A stretch of 36,703 nt of DNA from Desulfurellaceae bacterium (GCA_015486965.1 WFQQ01000157.1:1-36703); one strand, 5' to 3'; numbered from the stretch's first letter, positions 16,096 through 23,617 are shown. Notes: generated by a model not told the origin, from the sequence alone. A program made the numbers and translations.

Positions 16096-16509
16096 TCATG
16101 AGTTGGAAATAGTTGTTCTCGGGTCTACTCTCTTCACGCCAAGTCTATCTATCTTTTTATCAAGGTTGTAAATCTCACTTTCCCCTTCCTTTTCCATACA
16201 AGCCGCTATGTAGCAGTCTATAATGTCATCTGTGTGCTTCTCCCAGAAATCAAGAGCTCTATCAACAGTTTGTTTGTCCTTGATTTTTAAACCCTTAAAG
16301 CCAAGTAGCTTTCTCATTGCTTTTATTATTTCCTTTTTTTCTATTTTATAGAAACTATTTAGCACAAAGATGGTTTGGAAAAACACCATATCGATGCACT
16401 TAACCTCAGTTTCTCCGCTTTTTAATCTCTTAAAGAAATTGATAAGTTTTTCATCTGGGTTTTCATTGGTTAGAAACCTCAGTATGACATTTGTGTCAAT
16501 ATATCTCAT
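16096..16509 (-). CDS. vapC: PIN-domain toxin VapC (one catalytic acid replaced)
   Basis: A 137-aa PIN ribonuclease-fold protein paired with the AbrB-type antitoxin upstream, overlapping it by 14 bp. The first acid is present in MRYIDTNVILRFL, the third site in DDIIDCYIAACM, and a later Asp in YNLDKKIDRLGVKRVDP. The second acidic position, normally Glu in a motif like ViaEVvwVL, reads VFFQTIFVL with Gln (codon CAA). PIN nucleases coordinate metal with these acids, so activity may be reduced or lost. The family assignment is secure; loss of activity is inference. Confidence 0.85.
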   Translation of the reverse strand: MRYIDTNVILRFLTNENPDEKLINFFKRLKSGETEVKCIDMVFFQTIFVLNSFYKIEKKEIIKAMRKLLGFKGLKIKDKQTVDRALDFWEKHTDDIIDCYIAACMEKEGESEIYNLDKKIDRLGVKRVDPRTTISNS

Positions 16510-16762
16510 CTTTAACAGACTCCACGAAGTATTTCTCTGTAGCTTCGCCTATACTTTTTTCATCAATTCTTTCTCCCACTGCGTATTTACTAAAAATGCC
16601 CGCAAGACTCTCTACGCTGTCATCGTCCGAGTTTAAAGGAACTATTTTTATGCCATCATCTTCCTCAATTATGTTCACACTGTCACCTATGTTTATTTTG
16701 TATTTCTTTCTCATTCTTACTGGTATTACCACCTGCCCTTTGTTGAACACCTTTGCAAGCAT
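16496..16762 (-). CDS. vapB: AbrB/MazE-type antitoxin VapB
   Basis: An 88-aa protein with an N-terminal swapped-hairpin AbrB DNA-binding domain (KVFNKGQVVIPVRMRKKY, then GDSVNIIEEDDGIKIVP) and an acidic C-terminal tail (ERIDEKSIGEATEKYF) expected to wrap the VapC toxin. ATG 16762 is chosen because GGAGG precedes it; a 20-residue upstream extension to 16822 would run through the promoter and is rejected. A perfect 7-bp inverted repeat overlaps the promoter just upstream, as expected for autorepression by the VapBC complex. Confidence 0.85.
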   Translation of the reverse strand: MLAKVFNKGQVVIPVRMRKKYKINIGDSVNIIEEDDGIKIVPLNSDDDSVESLAGIFSKYAVGERIDEKSIGEATEKYFVESVKDEIY

Positions 16763-16783
16763 GGAAACCTCCTTTAATATATT

Positions 16784-16803
16784 GTTATACCTAATAGTAT
16801 AAC
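16784..16803 (-). promoter_or_regulatory. Inverted-repeat operator upstream of vapBC
   Basis: GTTATAC (16784-16790) and GTATAAC (16797-16803) form a perfect 7-bp inverted repeat around a 6-bp centre. It overlaps the predicted -10 and start point of vapBC, the place an autorepressing antitoxin would bind. Confidence 0.55.
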
Positions 16804-16822
16804 TTTCATGCCAAAAAGTCAA
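16794..16822 (-). promoter_or_regulatory. Predicted promoter of vapBC
   Basis: On the minus strand TTGACT (16817-16822) and TACTAT (16794-16799) are spaced by 17 bp, with transcription predicted to begin near 16787, about 25 bases before the vapB ATG. The operator palindrome covers the -10. Confidence 0.5.
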
Positions 16823-17012
16823 GGAATGCTCTTTTAAGAGGTTTGAAGAGCCTTAAAGAGCAGGAGAGAGTGCTAGATTTTGGTTTTTTAAGAGAACAAA
16901 ATTGAGTGATAATAAGGAAAAACATATTGACAGAATAGTGAAATAGTCTTGACCCTTTAAAACCAAACCTATTTTTGATTTTCATAAGCCAATCTGTTAA
17001 AATCTAAAAAGT

Positions 17013-17023
17013 AAAGGGAGTCA
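17013..17023 (+). repeat. Left inverted repeat of the IS110 element
   Basis: AAAGGGAGTCA is the exact reverse complement of 18409-18419, the only such pair seen flanking the transposase gene. Confidence 0.5.
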
Positions 17024-17066
17024 ACTATAAAAAATGACCCTACTCCTTTTTAAAAGACCATACCCC

Positions 17067-18302
17067 TCAAGGGTAAGAGACACCAGAGCAAGAACAAGCA
17101 GAAGGGTTAGCACAAGAAGAGGAAAAGGATTTAGCCTTCTTGAGGCTAAACTTCTCCCTCTTCTTCAAAAGGGCATATATAACCCTCACAAGCTTGTTCA
17201 TAAGAGCGACGATGGCTTTTCTATGCTGCATGCCTTCTTGTCTTTTCTTCAGGTAGTAGCTTTTAAAGTACTCATTAGACCTAATAGTTCCCATAGCCAT
17301 GATATAGAGAGTTCTCCTCAAAGACTTAGAGCCCTTCTTGCTGATTCTGCCTCTTCTGTTTATGCTACTCCCAGATTGGGCAATGGATGGATCAGTACCA
17401 ATGTAGGCAATGAGCTTCTTTTTGTTTTTAAACCTGTCAATATTTCCAATCTCGGCAATAAAGTAAGAGGCGGTTACATCGCCTATGCCTTTTATAGAGG
17501 TGAGAATATCAACATCATCTTTCTTACTCTTGTTTATCTTATCAATAAACTGCTTCTCTATTTTTTCAATCTTCTTGCTAAGAAACAGCAGGTGCTCAAC
17601 ATCATACTCAACAAGAGCCTCATATTCAGAAGAGGCATGTCCTATGGAATTTTTGGCAAGCTCCTTGATCTGTTTTGGAGTAATATTGACATCCCTTCCT
17701 GCACTCTTGTGCTTTATAGCCCTGTATATCTTCATATTGCTTGCCTCTTGAATGGCTTTAGCAGAGGGAAAACTCTTCAGGAGATTGAGGATGGAATAGG
17801 TGAATATATTGTAGTTCTTCTCAAGCTCGGGGAAGGTAATGTTGAGATGCTGCCTGAGTTGGGTCTTGGTCTTTGCAATATCCTTGGCTATGGATTCCCT
17901 GAGTCTTGCTATAGGAACAATGCTGTCAATGTCATCAAGCATGAGGTAGTTTACATTCTCCTTGTTTTTGCATACAAAGGTGGCTATCATATAGGCATCT
18001 ATCTCATCGGTCTTGGTCTTTCTCAGGGATACAGACCAGGAGAATCTCTTTATGAGGGAGGGGTTGATGATGGCAACCTCTCTCTTGAAGGTAAGAAGAA
18101 AACTAATGAGATTGATGTGGAAGCTTCCTGTGGACTCACAGGCTACTACGCTACCCTTATACTTCTCAGTTACCTTTTTGAACTCATCGAAGCCATTTCT
18201 GTCCATAGAGAGTTTATTACTCTCTATCTGTTTACATCCCTCATCAACAACAGAGTAGTTGAAGGAACCCTTGGAAATATCAATACCGATAAAGTAACCC
18301 AT
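17067..18302 (-). CDS. IS110-family transposase (DEDD recombinase)
   Basis: This 411-aa protein has both IS110 domains. The N-terminal RuvC-like DEDD domain shows GIDISKGSFNYSVVDEG (first Asp), VACESTGSFH (Glu) and RKTKTDEIDAYMIA (Asp pair). The C-terminal Transposase_20 domain shows LTSIKGIGDVTASYFIAEIG and YIGTDPSIAQSGSS, the latter containing the conserved serine region used in recombination. It looks full length and intact. AGGAGG lies 11-12 bases before the ATG. A very long open frame on the opposite strand (17034-18506) is a shadow. Related elements (IS621) use a structured guide (bridge) RNA from the non-coding end. Confidence 0.92.
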   Translation of the reverse strand: MGYFIGIDISKGSFNYSVVDEGCKQIESNKLSMDRNGFDEFKKVTEKYKGSVVACESTGSFHINLISFLLTFKREVAIINPSLIKRFSWSVSLRKTKTDEIDAYMIATFVCKNKENVNYLMLDDIDSIVPIARLRESIAKDIAKTKTQLRQHLNITFPELEKNYNIFTYSILNLLKSFPSAKAIQEASNMKIYRAIKHKSAGRDVNITPKQIKELAKNSIGHASSEYEALVEYDVEHLLFLSKKIEKIEKQFIDKINKSKKDDVDILTSIKGIGDVTASYFIAEIGNIDRFKNKKKLIAYIGTDPSIAQSGSSINRRGRISKKGSKSLRRTLYIMAMGTIRSNEYFKSYYLKKRQEGMQHRKAIVALMNKLVRVIYALLKKREKFSLKKAKSFSSSCANPSACSCSGVSYP

Positions 18303-18419
18303 CTTAGGATCTACCTCCTTTTGTTAGTTTGTGTCCCTTTGTCCTGCCTCCTGTTTGACAGTGGCTTTAAAGCCAAATCAACCAATAGGGACTTAAAGGG
18401 ACTTAGACTGACTCCCTTT
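18303..18419 (-). ncRNA. Candidate IS110 guide (bridge) RNA region upstream of the transposase
   Basis: The 117-bp non-coding end 5' of the transposase has several structured elements on the minus strand: a stem AAAGGGA/TCCCTTT with an 11-base loop, a direct repeat of AAGTCCC, the 12-bp palindrome GGCTTTAAAGCC, and a later GGACAAAGGGAC. In IS110-group elements this position encodes the bridge RNA. The call rests on position and local structure only, and the region may extend beyond 18419. Confidence 0.3.
18409..18419 (-). repeat. Right inverted repeat of the IS110 element
   Basis: TGACTCCCTTT pairs with 17013-17023. Read on the minus strand, the same bases also form a stem with TCCCTTT eleven bases further in (AAAGGGA...TCCCTTT). 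Confidence 0.5.
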
Positions 18420-18516
18420 GAAGCTTTAAAGCTTAGGAAAAATGAGGTCTTTCAGTCCCTTGGTGTATACCATGATGTTAAAGTATTTTACAAGGAATGT
18501 TGGTAGGAGGTGTTTA

Positions 18517-19563
18517 ATGAAAAAAACAATAGTAGCACTCATAATAGTATCAACCCTTATTATTGCAGGTTTTATAGGTTATATCGCAGCCAATAAATAT
18601 GCCCAGAAGAGAGCCGAGGATGAAATTGAAGCTGTATTAAAGAAAGCCAATCTATACAAAGAGGTTTCATACGGCAGAATAAAGGCAAACCTCTTTTCTA
18701 ACACAGTTGTTGTTAGTGAAGTAGAGTGGGATATAAAAAAACATGGTAATCTAATTGGAAAATTTGAAGTAAAAAAGGTATATCTAACTGGAAAGCCCGA
18801 AAAAACCATAAAAGCAAAATTCAAGGATGCCACACTCATTAACCTTAATGTGGAATCTCCCGAAGAGTTGATTAACAAACCTATACTAACCATACAGACA
18901 GGCTATCTTGAGGTCTCCAAGGGAAAAGATAGAGTCCACACACTCTTTGAAGCCAGAAAGGTTTTGTTAAACGACAGAATCTTTGAAATAGACAAAGAAT
19001 CAAAAAAGCTCAAAGAGTTGCTTGAAAATGTATTAAAGATAAAAGACCCCTTCGAAATCTACATAGAAACGACAACCGATGCAAAGAACAATCTATTCGC
19101 TATAAACAGATATAGAATAAACTGGCTTGGCAATCTACTTGTGAATTACTCTTTAAAGTTGAATAATGTGGACATCAATGGTTTTAAGAAAGCTTCCCAA
19201 GACCTGAATGGGAAAAATCCAAATCCTCTTATTGTGCTCAACTACCTATCAAAGCTCTATCAGATAAAACCAGATTTCTTAAGGCTTGAGGTCAAAAACG
19301 AAGGACTCATAAACAGGCTTTTAGAGTACATAGCAAAAAATGAAAAAACTAATAAGGAAACCCTCATTAAACAGGTTAACATCTACCTTTCCAAAACGCC
19401 TTTTAAAAACTACTCAAAACCCATTACAGATTTCCTGGAAGGAAACAGCAAAATATTAAAAATTAAAATCGTCAACTCAAAACACTTAGCTATAGGTGAT
19501 ATATTACAAAGTATGCAGAAAACACCTCTGTACTCACTTTTAGATATAACTATAACAAATTAG
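18517..19563 (+). CDS. Membrane-anchored protein of unknown function
   Basis: This 348-aa protein begins with one hydrophobic helix (residues ~4-26, KKTIVALIIVSTLIIAGFIG) and is otherwise a soluble domain, predicted outside the inner membrane. I do not recognise a catalytic motif. The layout (N-terminal anchor, then YKEVSYGRIKANLFSNTVVV and beta-rich repeats) recalls AsmA-like or YdgA/DUF945 envelope proteins, but this is only a resemblance. ATG 18517 follows TAGGAGG by six bases; an upstream extension to 18442 lacks a ribosome site. It starts about 100 bp outside the insertion sequence and is followed after 10 bp by ridA, probably in one operon. Confidence 0.7.
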   Translation: MKKTIVALIIVSTLIIAGFIGYIAANKYAQKRAEDEIEAVLKKANLYKEVSYGRIKANLFSNTVVVSEVEWDIKKHGNLIGKFEVKKVYLTGKPEKTIKAKFKDATLINLNVESPEELINKPILTIQTGYLEVSKGKDRVHTLFEARKVLLNDRIFEIDKESKKLKELLENVLKIKDPFEIYIETTTDAKNNLFAINRYRINWLGNLLVNYSLKLNNVDINGFKKASQDLNGKNPNPLIVLNYLSKLYQIKPDFLRLEVKNEGLINRLLEYIAKNEKTNKETLIKQVNIYLSKTPFKNYSKPITDFLEGNSKILKIKIVNSKHLAIGDILQSMQKTPLYSLLDITITN

Positions 19564-19573
19564 GAGGGAGAAG

Positions 19574-19984
19574 GTGAAAACTATAAGCTCTAAAAAGGCA
19601 CCAAAGGCTTTGGGGCCCTACAGTCAGGCAGTGGTATCGGGCGATCTGTGCTTTGTCTCGATGCAATTAGGCATCGACCCAAAAACAGGACAAATTGTGT
19701 CTCAAGATGTTCAAAAGCAAACGGAAAGGGTTATAAAAAATGTTGAGGCTATCCTGATTGAGGCTGGTTTGAGCCTCTCCGATGTTGTTAAAGCCACTTT
19801 GTATATAACAGATATCAAAGATTTCAAAGATATAAACGAAATTTATGGTCAGTTTTTCATCCACAAACCGGCACGCTCACTTGTAGTTCAATCAGATATG
19901 CCAGCCCAGGCAAAAGTGGCTTTGGATGTAATAGCCTACATTACAAGCGAGGAGCAGGAAAACTTGGAATACGCACCCAGGTAA
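19574..19984 (+). CDS. ridA: RidA-family reactive intermediate/imine deaminase
   Basis: This 136-aa YjgF/YER057c/UK114 protein hydrolyses reactive enamine/imine intermediates released by PLP enzymes. It has the family signatures APKALGPYSQAVVSG at the N-terminus and, near residue 98, PARSLVVQSDMP with the substrate-carboxylate-binding arginine, then AKVALDVIAYI. It begins with GTG, five bases after GGAGGG. A 10-bp gap to the preceding membrane-protein gene suggests co-transcription. Confidence 0.93.
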   Translation: MKTISSKKAPKALGPYSQAVVSGDLCFVSMQLGIDPKTGQIVSQDVQKQTERVIKNVEAILIEAGLSLSDVVKATLYITDIKDFKDINEIYGQFFIHKPARSLVVQSDMPAQAKVALDVIAYITSEEQENLEYAPR

Positions 19985-20016
19985 ATTAACTAAATTTTTT
20001 TCTCTAATATAAATAT

Positions 20017-20044
20017 TTGACACCCACCAAATAAAGTCTAAAAT
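20017..20044 (+). promoter_or_regulatory. Strong predicted promoter of the cstA operon
   Basis: A consensus TTGACA (20017-20022) and TAAAAT (20039-20044) are spaced by 16 bp. The predicted start near 20051 gives a 25-base leader holding the GGGGGAGGTG ribosome site of cstA. Confidence 0.6.
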
Positions 20045-20075
20045 ATCACTAATACTAATTTGGGGGAGGTGTCGC

Positions 20076-21800
20076 ATGAGCTCGACCATTCTCATAATTA
20101 TTGGCCTCGGTGTTTACCTAATATTCTATCATCTATACGGTAAATACCTTCAAAAATCTGTTGTAGGGGTATCCAACAGAGAGACTCCCGCAAAGAGACT
20201 CTACGACGGTGTTGATTATGTGCCAGCCAACAAGTATGTTCTGTTTGGACACCACTTTGCATCAATAGCAGGTGCTGCACCAATTGTAGGACCTGTTATA
20301 GCTCTTGCCTGGGGCTGGCTACCAGCACTACTCTGGATCTGGTTTGGTAATGTATTTATTGGTGCCGTTCACGACTATCTATCTCTGATGAGCTCGGTCA
20401 GGTACGACGGACACTCAATCCAATGGGTAGCTGGAAGGGTTATCAAGAAACGCACATCCTACATCTTCGCATGGTTCATATTCTTTGTTCTTATCTTAGT
20501 TGTTGCCGCATTTGGTGCAGTTTTGGGAATCATCTTTGTTAAAAAGGCTGCTGTGCCAACAGCGTACTTCTTGCAGATATTCTTTGCGGTTATCTTAGGC
20601 TACATCATGTACAAACTGAAATGGAATTTCTCCATCTCAAGTCTGATCGCCGTCATAATGCTTGTTGTCTCAATCTGGGCTGCAGTAAACTATCCGTTCC
20701 ACGCTTCATATCAAACCTGGATGATCGTATTTTTAATCTACATCATCATAGCTGCGGCACTGCCTGTTAACATCCTTCTGCAGCCAAGGGATTACATGAA
20801 TGCGTGGCTTTTGGTATTTGGTCTTGTTATAGGTGGTATTTCTGTGCTGTTAGCTTTCAAACCTATGTCAATTCCTGCAACAACAATGTTTTCTGCACCG
20901 ATAATCGGCGGAAAGCCATCTCCATTCTGGCCAACAATTCCTTTAATCATAGCTTGTGGTTCCCTGAGTGGATTCCACGCCCTTGTTGGAAGTGGAACAA
21001 CATCAAAGCAGCTTTCTGAGGAAATTGAGGGTCTGTTCATTGGATACGGAGGCATGTTAACCGAAGGGTTCCTGTCAACCCTTGTTGTACTGTCCATCGG
21101 CATAGCTGGCGCAGGTGTTATAGGTACAGCAAAAAGCTCAATTCTTGCAAACCCTGTAGCTTTCGGTAAAAACTACATTCACATAATGAAAGCCTCTGGT
21201 GGTCCTGTGGGCCTGTTTGCAAAATCCTATGCAACAGTCGTTTATATGGTTCTTGGAATACCCAAAAAGTTCATGGCTCTTCTGGCTGCACTCTGGGTTG
21301 CATCGTTTGCTATGACTACACTTGACACAACAAACAGGCTTGCAAGGTACACATTTGCTGAAATCATGGAGCCAATTAAAGATAAAGCAAGGGGAGCCTA
21401 TGACTTCTTCACAAACAAATGGGTGGCATCGTTCATCCCTGCAGCAATAGGAATCGCTTTGGCTTGGAGCGGCGAGTGGAAACTAATATGGCCAGCATTT
21501 GGTGCTGCAAACCAGATGCTTGCATCCATTGCACTATTCACAGTTAGTGCCTGGGTTATGAGGGTTCAAAAGAAACCTTCCTGGCCTATCTTCTCGGCTG
21601 CCATGTTCCTGTGGATTACAGTTACAGCAGCTATGATATGGTACTTGGTGGTTGTAGCTCCATCTGCAATTGCAAAAAATCCTGTTCAGGGCTGGCTTCT
21701 GAGTATAATAATGGCTGTCATGATTCTTTTGAACTTCATGCTGATGTTTGACTTTTCAAAACCAGACAAGGATATTAATGTTGCTGAAGAAAGCGCTTAA
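20076..21800 (+). CDS. cstA: CstA-family transporter (carbon starvation protein)
   Basis: This 574-aa polytopic membrane protein opens with CstA hallmarks: the GVDYVPANKYVLFGHHFASIAGAAPIVGP stretch (residues ~48-76), followed by FIGAVHDYLSLMSSVRYDG. Later SGFHALVGSGTTSKQL and ASFAMTTLDTTNRLARY are also conserved. CstA proteins carry peptides or pyruvate (CstA, BtsT) across the inner membrane. The usual small DUF466 partner is absent. Instead a 93-aa gene, an ArsA/Get3-type ATPase and a membrane-anchored protein follow with overlapping ends, so this transporter probably works within a four-gene module. Confidence 0.93.
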   Translation: MSSTILIIIGLGVYLIFYHLYGKYLQKSVVGVSNRETPAKRLYDGVDYVPANKYVLFGHHFASIAGAAPIVGPVIALAWGWLPALLWIWFGNVFIGAVHDYLSLMSSVRYDGHSIQWVAGRVIKKRTSYIFAWFIFFVLILVVAAFGAVLGIIFVKKAAVPTAYFLQIFFAVILGYIMYKLKWNFSISSLIAVIMLVVSIWAAVNYPFHASYQTWMIVFLIYIIIAAALPVNILLQPRDYMNAWLLVFGLVIGGISVLLAFKPMSIPATTMFSAPIIGGKPSPFWPTIPLIIACGSLSGFHALVGSGTTSKQLSEEIEGLFIGYGGMLTEGFLSTLVVLSIGIAGAGVIGTAKSSILANPVAFGKNYIHIMKASGGPVGLFAKSYATVVYMVLGIPKKFMALLAALWVASFAMTTLDTTNRLARYTFAEIMEPIKDKARGAYDFFTNKWVASFIPAAIGIALAWSGEWKLIWPAFGAANQMLASIALFTVSAWVMRVQKKPSWPIFSAAMFLWITVTAAMIWYLVVVAPSAIAKNPVQGWLLSIIMAVMILLNFMLMFDFSKPDKDINVAEESA

Positions 21801-22059
21801 AGGTGTCCTTAAAAACTTCGGATACTTCTGGGAGGGTTTCAAAGACGAGAGCACATCTGCCTTGGAGATGGAGCTCTCGGAAATGGAGAATGCATTTGGA
21901 CTAATAGTGTTTAGCTCGCTTATCGGTATGCCATCCCCGCCATCTTTTTTGGGGATGGCTCTTCTTCCCTACATGGAACATGAGATAAAAGTAATGATAT
22001 ACAAATCTGAGGATTTGGACGATAAACTTGCAAACTTTTTTGACTTGAGTGATATATGA
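21778..22059 (+). CDS. Small conserved-looking protein of unknown function in the cstA-arsA operon
   Basis: I do not recognise this 93-aa protein. It starts at ATG 21778, with AAGGA before it, inside the last 23 bases of cstA, and its stop overlaps the ATPase ATG (ATGA). The N-terminus is basic and amphipathic (LLKKALKGVLKNFGYFWEGF), then comes an acidic stretch, a hydrophobic segment rich in Pro and Gly (LIVFSSLIGMPSPPSFLGMA, residues ~45-65), and an acidic C-terminus (SEDLDDKLANFFDLSDI). Perfect placement between transporter and ATPase suggests a coupling or targeting partner for one of them; this is inference. Confidence 0.7.
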   Translation: MLLKKALKGVLKNFGYFWEGFKDESTSALEMELSEMENAFGLIVFSSLIGMPSPPSFLGMALLPYMEHEIKVMIYKSEDLDDKLANFFDLSDI

Positions 22060-22958
22060 AAAGGGTTATTTTCTTTTTAGGTAAAGGCGGTGTGGGAAAA
22101 ACCACATCTTCAGCAGCACTATCATTTTACCTATCAAGCCAGAAAAAAGACACATACTGGGTTTCTATAGACCCAGCTCACAACATATCAGATATTGTAA
22201 AAGAAGACTTAAGAGAAAAAAGACAGATAGAAAAGCACCTGTTCGCAGAAGAGGTGGATGTAGAGGCATACCTGCAAAATTTCCTCAAAGAAACAACAAA
22301 AAAGATGAAAGAAACATATAAATATTTACAAATCGTCAACCTTGAAAGCATGTTTGATATATTAAAACACTCTCCGGGAATGGAAGAGTATTCGATGATG
22401 TATGCCCTTAAAGAAAAGATAGAGAGCAATATGAATAACTTTGAATATATAGTCGTCGATACACCACCCACTGGGTTGATGCTAAAGATTATATCATTGC
22501 CCTTCAGCTCAAAGATGTGGATAGAAAAACTTATAACCTGGAGAAAGAAAATTATAGACAGAAGGGCTGCTATAGCCAACATTAATCCAAAAAAAATAGA
22601 CAGTGATATCGCAATCACAGAGGAAGAGGACAAGGTTTTGAAAGAGCTTGGTTATCAATCAAAGCATGTTACCTTTATGGTAGAACTTTTAAGAAATAAA
22701 AATCAGTCTAAAATGGTTGTTGTCTTAAATGAGGATGAAATGTCGCTAAGTGAAAGCTTGAAGATAAAGGAAGGACTTGAAGATTTGGGACTGAGCTTGG
22801 ACTTTGTTGTGCTGAATAAAGAGGGTCTTGGAAAGATAAAGTACAGTCTCGAAGATAAGTTCTCTCTCCCCATAATAAGGATGCCCTACACGAAAAACGC
22901 CATGGACAAAACTACACTATCCAACCTTGGCCAGAGGTTAAGCGTAATTGTCAACTAA
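22056..22958 (+). CDS. ArsA/Get3-type ATPase
   Basis: This 300-aa deviant Walker A ATPase of the SIMIBI class has P-loop GKGGVGKTT (residues ~9-17), switch I-like SIDPAHNISD and switch II-like VVDTPPTGLMLKII. These are the hallmarks of ArsA and eukaryotic Get3/TRC40. A single domain means it would act as a dimer. The His that follows PTG in Get3/ArsA (APTGHT) is Leu here, and there is no arsB, arsR or arsenite-binding cysteine set nearby, so arsenite export is unlikely. Sitting behind cstA and a small hydrophobic protein, it is more likely a membrane-protein handling or gating ATPase (inference). Confidence 0.85.
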   Translation: MKRVIFFLGKGGVGKTTSSAALSFYLSSQKKDTYWVSIDPAHNISDIVKEDLREKRQIEKHLFAEEVDVEAYLQNFLKETTKKMKETYKYLQIVNLESMFDILKHSPGMEEYSMMYALKEKIESNMNNFEYIVVDTPPTGLMLKIISLPFSSKMWIEKLITWRKKIIDRRAAIANINPKKIDSDIAITEEEDKVLKELGYQSKHVTFMVELLRNKNQSKMVVVLNEDEMSLSESLKIKEGLEDLGLSLDFVVLNKEGLGKIKYSLEDKFSLPIIRMPYTKNAMDKTTLSNLGQRLSVIVN

Positions 22959-23583
22959 ATACATAGCATTACTACTCGCTGTAAGCCTGATTATAAGCAT
23001 TATTTACTACTTTGGCTACAGAAAGAATGTAAAAATAATAAAAAGCATAGCCGTTGCGCTTGAGGACGCCTTAAAGCCAAAAGATAAACTCTATACTTAC
23101 CTCGGCGGCGTTTTGGGATTTAGTGTGGAGTACAAGGTGGATGGAGTAAAAAAGGTTTTAGCCAACCTAAGGCTCATACCCAGACAGAGCGTTCTATACC
23201 TTCCCTTCATGTTTATTACAAGCGGAAAGGACAACCTACAGCTACTCTTCTACACTAAAAAACCATTGAGGTGTGAGTTTCATCTGGTTAGAAAAAGCCC
23301 TTTAAATCTGACTAAACCCAAGATTTATAACAGGGACAAATTAAAAAAGGAGCCATTCGTACTCAAAGACACGAAATTCGATATGCTATACGAAAGCGAA
23401 AATTACGATAGAAAATTTATTCAGATAGCTAAATTACTTCCCATCAAATACTTTAACCACCTTGCCATTACGACTGACAACAACATAATCTATGTTCAGC
23501 TTTTGTTTTACAATATCGACATGGAAACATTAAAAGAATCCATAAAGCAAATTAAAGAGTTCATCACAAAAAATTATAGCTAA
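22948..23583 (+). CDS. Membrane-anchored protein of unknown function (last gene of the cstA operon)
   Basis: A 211-aa protein with one N-terminal transmembrane helix (IALLLAVSLIISIIYYFGY, residues ~5-23) and a basic soluble domain with no motif I can name. It starts at a TTG that overlaps the end of the ATPase gene by 11 bp, with AGAGG some ten bases upstream. No ATG or GTG is better placed. Its overlap with the ATPase gene indicates co-translation, so it is probably a functional component of the transporter-ATPase module. Confidence 0.68.
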   Translation: MSTKYIALLLAVSLIISIIYYFGYRKNVKIIKSIAVALEDALKPKDKLYTYLGGVLGFSVEYKVDGVKKVLANLRLIPRQSVLYLPFMFITSGKDNLQLLFYTKKPLRCEFHLVRKSPLNLTKPKIYNRDKLKKEPFVLKDTKFDMLYESENYDRKFIQIAKLLPIKYFNHLAITTDNNIIYVQLLFYNIDMETLKESIKQIKEFITKNYS

Positions 23584-23617
23584 TCTACAACAATCAATAA
23601 TACCGTTTTATTTGATT

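Larger units (their letters stand above)
17013..18419 (-). mobile_element. IS110-family insertion sequence (limits provisional)
   Basis: The element carries one DEDD transposase gene. Perfect 11-bp inverted repeats, AAAGGGAGTCA at 17013-17023 and TGACTCCCTTT at 18409-18419, bracket it at 54 bp beyond the stop codon and 107 bp upstream of the start codon. IS110 elements often lack terminal repeats, while the IS1111 subgroup has subterminal ones of about this length, so the true ends may lie a few bases outside. No target duplication is evident, as expected for this family. It lies between vapBC and a membrane-protein gene. Confidence 0.6.

Noticed and set aside
16811-16915. Plus-strand frame ending in FLREQN before a stop
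   Set aside because: It has no start or ribosome site, overlaps the vapBC promoter and is too short to identify; at most a gene remnant.
18422-18435. AAGCTTTAAAGCTT palindrome as the right end of the insertion sequence
   Set aside because: No matching sequence is found beyond the left inverted repeat, so it is better seen as flanking or regulatory DNA.
17034-18506. 490-codon open frame on the plus strand
   Set aside because: It lies antisense to a clear IS110 transposase, reads as low-complexity shadow sequence without any family motif, and has no ribosome site.
22056-22958. Arsenite-pump ATPase
   Set aside because: No arsB, arsR, arsD or arsenite-binding cysteines are present, and the neighbours are a carbon transporter and unknown proteins.
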